A DNA stretch of 64,000 bases. Origin: JAIYDJ01 sp031400505. GTDB taxonomy: Bacteria; Pseudomonadota; Alphaproteobacteria; Rhodobacterales; Rhodobacteraceae. The notes beneath the pieces were generated by a model. The model was not told where the DNA came from and ran no database searches. It saw nothing but the letters and a program-made list of their open reading frames with translations. Made by a program: the position numbers and the translations under genes. Positions 61,466 through 64,000 of this stretch are shown here, one piece after another. The stretch spans positions 1 through 64,000 of the forward strand of contig JANNPZ010000007.1 in NCBI GenBank assembly GCA_031400505.1, given 5' to 3'. Within the stretch, counting starts at the first letter, position 1. Every line of letters begins with the position of its first letter.

Positions 61466-64000
61466 CTACGAGCTCAGTTTTCCGCGCAGTTCATAAACCA
61501 GTTTCAGCGCGTCCATCGGGGTCAACTCGTCGGGCAGGACGGCCAGCAAGCGCGCTTCGATCTCTGACGTCCTGACGGCAGGTTTTGCAATGACAGGTGC
61601 CGCGCGGAACAGCGGCAGATCATCAAGCAGGGTCTTTCGCCGCTTTCCCGACCGTTCGTCCTGCTCCAGCGTTTCAAGCACCACCCTTGCCCGGTCGATC
61701 ACTGTCGCAGGCAGTCCCGCCAGCCGTGCCACTTGCACACCATAGCTGCGATCCGCAGCGCCCTTGCGCACTTCATGCAGAAAGATGACGTCGCCCTCCC
61801 ACTCCTTTACCGCAACTGTGGCGTTCTGGACCCCGGCCAGCTTGCCGGCAAGGGCAGTCATTTCGTGGTAATGGGTCGCAAACAGCGCGCGGCATCGGTT
61901 GACATCATGCAGATGCTCCAGAACTGCCCAGGCGATGGACAGTCCGTCATAAGTTGCGGTTCCTCGCCCGATTTCATCCAGAATGACCAAAGCGCGCTCA
62001 TCGGCTTGATTCAGTATCGCGGCTGTCTCGACCATTTCCACCATGAACGTGGACCGGCCTCGCGCCAGATCATCGGATGCGCCCACCCGGCTGAAAACCT
62101 GGCTTACCGCCCCAATATGCGCAGCGGTCGCAGGAACAAAGGAACCCGCCTGCGCCAGCAGCGCTATCAGCGCGTTCTGGCGCAAGAACGTCGATTTTCC
62201 ACCCATATTTGGTCCGGTCAGCAGCCAGATCGCCGGCGTCGCTGCTTCGGTCAGCGCGCAGTCGTTGCTCACAAACCGCCCCCCCGTCCGGCGCAATGCA
62301 TGCTCGACGACCGGATGCCTGCCTCCAGAGATGTCAAACCGATGTGATCCATCGACCGCCGGTTCCACCCAGTTTTCGCCGATCGCCAGATCGGCAAATC
62401 CCGCCTGCAGGTCCAGTTCTGCCAAACCTCGCGCCGTCAACGAAATCGCGCCGGCCAAGTCAAGTATTTCGGCTCTAAGGGCCAAATAGTGCCGTTTTTC
62501 AATCTCTAAAGCATGATTGGCAGCGTTTAGAATCCGGGTCTCCATCGCGGACAAGGGCAGCGTCGTGAACCGAACCTGACCTGCTGTTGTTTGTCGGTGA
62601 ATGAACACGTCCGACAGCGGTTTGGACAACATCCGTTCTGCATGCGCGGCCGTCGTTTCGATGAAATAGCCCAGCACGTTGTTGTGTTTGATTTTCAGGC
62701 TCGAAACACCGCTGAGAGCAACATATTCGGCCTGCATCGCCGCAATGACGCCGCGTCCTTCGTCGCGCAATGCGCGTGTTTCGTCGAGATCGGCATCGAA
62801 CCCCTTTGCGACAAATCCGCCATCACGAACCAGCAACGGTGGCTCGGCTACCAACGCTCGATCCAATGTGTCAACAAGGCTCTCATGACCACGCAAATTG
62901 ACCATAGCCTCTGCCAGAACCGGTGGCAGGTTTGCGTTGTTCAGGGCTGCGGCTTGAGTCAGTCCCGCCCTTATCGCCGTCAGATCACGCGGCCCGCCCC
63001 GGTCCAGTGCCAGTCGTGATAGCGCACGGTCAAGGTCTGGCACCCGGCGCAGAACACGGCGCAACTCTTCGCGAAACTGACTGTGTTCGGTCAGAAACCT
63101 TACCGCCTCCAGTCGTGCTCCGATCAGGCCGACATCGACCGAGGGTGCGGAAAGACGCCGTTCCAGCAGCCTGCCCCCTGCCGCCGTCACCGTGCGATCA
63201 ACCACTGACAGCAACGATCCTTCCCGGCCCCCGGCCATTGCCGACGTTATCTCAAGATTGCGCCGGCTCGCGGCGTCGATCTGTACAAAGCCGCCCATTC
63301 CCTCGCTGAACGGTGGTTGCAAAAGCGGCATGCGGCCACGCTGTGTGAGATGCAGATAATCCACCAACGCGCCCATCGCCGATACTTCGGCCCGGCCGAA
63401 TCCGCCAAAGCCTTCTAGGGTTGCCACGCCCCAAAGACTGCAAAGCCTCGCCTCGGCGCCGGCCGAATCAAAGCTGCCACGCGACAGGGCCGTTATCGAA
63501 GCCCCTGCATCCGCGACGGTTGCCGCAAGGTCCCGCTCACGCGTCTCCGATACCAGAACCTCGCGCGGGGCCAGGCGCGCCAGTTCCGCCCCAAGCCGCA
63601 CCAGCGGGCAGTTCATCACCCGGATCTCACCTGTAGAAATATCGGCCCAGGCCAGGGCCGCAGCCGCGCGGACTTCAGCAAAGGCCACAAGGAAATTGTG
63701 GCGCCGCGGCTCCAGCAGCGCATCTTCGGTCAGCGTGCCCGGGGTGACCAGCCGAACAACCTCGCGCCGCACAACAGATTTCGAGCCACGTTTCTTTGCT
63801 TCGGCGGGGTCTTCCATCTGCTCGGCGATCGCCACACGAAACCCCTTGCGGATAAGGGTCAGCAGATAGCCCTCGGCCGCGTGCACGGGGACACCGCACA
63901 TCGGAATGTCGGCACCCAAATGAAATCCCCGTTTGGTCAGCGCGATATCCAGCGCAGCGGCGGCGGCCACAGCATCGTCGAAGAACATCTCGTAGAAGTC
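61466..64000 (-). CDS. mutS: DNA mismatch repair protein MutS (5' end beyond window)
   Basis: Of this mismatch-recognition ATPase, 844 residues are visible; the start lies outside. The first visible residues are DFYEMFF, matching the mismatch-binding domain's Phe-x-Glu neighbourhood, so perhaps 35-45 residues are missing. Later parts include the connector and lever regions (LLSVVDRTVTAAGGRLLERRL), the clamp, Walker A TGPNMGGKSTFLRQNA, Walker B LVILDEIGRGTATYDG and ATHYHEMTALAG. It acts with MutL. It is convergent with grpE. Confidence 0.96.
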   Translation of the reverse strand, partial: DFYEMFFDDAVAAAAALDIALTKRGFHLGADIPMCGVPVHAAEGYLLTLIRKGFRVAIAEQMEDPAEAKKRGSKSVVRREVVRLVTPGTLTEDALLEPRRHNFLVAFAEVRAAAALAWADISTGEIRVMNCPLVRLGAELARLAPREVLVSETRERDLAATVADAGASITALSRGSFDSAGAEARLCSLWGVATLEGFGGFGRAEVSAMGALVDYLHLTQRGRMPLLQPPFSEGMGGFVQIDAASRRNLEITSAMAGGREGSLLSVVDRTVTAAGGRLLERRLSAPSVDVGLIGARLEAVRFLTEHSQFREELRRVLRRVPDLDRALSRLALDRGGPRDLTAIRAGLTQAAALNNANLPPVLAEAMVNLRGHESLVDTLDRALVAEPPLLVRDGGFVAKGFDADLDETRALRDEGRGVIAAMQAEYVALSGVSSLKIKHNNVLGYFIETTAAHAERMLSKPLSDVFIHRQTTAGQVRFTTLPLSAMETRILNAANHALEIEKRHYLALRAEILDLAGAISLTARGLAELDLQAGFADLAIGENWVEPAVDGSHRFDISGGRHPVVEHALRRTGGRFVSNDCALTEAATPAIWLLTGPNMGGKSTFLRQNALIALLAQAGSFVPATAAHIGAVSQVFSRVGASDDLARGRSTFMVEMVETAAILNQADERALVILDEIGRGTATYDGLSIAWAVLEHLHDVNRCRALFATHYHEMTALAGKLAGVQNATVAVKEWEGDVIFLHEVRKGAADRSYGVQVARLAGLPATVIDRARVVLETLEQDERSGKRRKTLLDDLPLFRAAPVIAKPAVRTSEIEARLLAVLPDELTPMDALKLVYELRGKLSS

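Overview
The window is a GC-rich stretch of alphaproteobacterial chromosome, most probably from a Rhodobacteraceae (Roseobacter/Rhodobacter-type) bacterium. The evidence is the flaF-flbT-DUF1217 flagellar set, the run ubiB-ubiE-mutM-echA-rpsT-dnaA-dnaN-recF-gyrB, and the run dnaQ-coaE-aroE-maf / hemJ-rho-mnmE-mnmG-rsmG-parA-parB. The glycerol ABC importer is of the rhizobial GlpSTPQUV type. The genus cannot be fixed from the sequence.

Layout. (1) 1-12.3 kb: part of a flagellar locus. The minus-strand run flgB-flgC-fliE-fliQ-flgF-flgG-flgA-flgH-fliL is divergent from fliI; then come DUF1217-flbT-flaF-fliC, a small unknown gene plus a flgJ-type rod-binding gene, and fliK-flgD. The left edge holds the first 18 codons of an IS630-type transposase, directly after fliL. 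(2) 12.3-24.3 kb: ubiquinone synthesis (ubiB, ubiE), base-excision repair (mutM), an enoyl-CoA hydratase, rpsT and the replication genes dnaA, dnaN, recF and gyrB, with a LysE-type exporter between recF and gyrB. (3) 24.3-37.4 kb: glycerol catabolism. An iron-type alcohol dehydrogenase overlaps glpK; a membrane protein, a GNAT acetyltransferase pseudogene and a membrane-anchored NYN nuclease gene follow; then the glpD-S-T-P-Q-U-V operon with divergent glpR. (4) 37.4-46 kb: histidine utilisation, hutC-hutF divergent from hutI-hutH-hutU, then a flavin oxidoreductase of the trimethylamine/N-methylproline demethylase type. (5) 46-64 kb: dnaQ-coaE-aroE-maf pointing left and hemJ-rho-mnmE-mnmG-rsmG-parA-parB pointing right from a 371-bp AT-rich gap that is an oriC candidate. 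Three perfect parS sites lie at 52.5, 54.4 and 58.3 kb. Then hemW-ridA-rdgB-rph, hrcA-grpE and a mutS gene cut by the right edge.

How the genes work together. Imported glycerol or glycerol 3-phosphate is phosphorylated (GlpK) and oxidised (GlpD) under GlpR. Histidine is taken to N-formylglutamate by HutH-HutU-HutI-HutF under HutC; no formylglutamate deformylase gene is present here. ParA, ParB and the parS sites form the chromosome-segregation centre.

I see no wholly new multi-gene system. The most interesting points are: the three parS sites embedded in coding sequence in all three reading phases, including a shared rdgB stop/ridA start; the oriC candidate, which conflicts with local strand composition and with dnaA lying 32 kb away; the Fe-alcohol dehydrogenase lacking one metal-ligand histidine; and the demethylase-like flavoenzyme with an altered Fe-S cysteine motif beside the hut genes. 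No tRNA, rRNA or CRISPR was seen. The two gaps longer than 300 bases (16778-17222 and 48957-49327) have their own entries.
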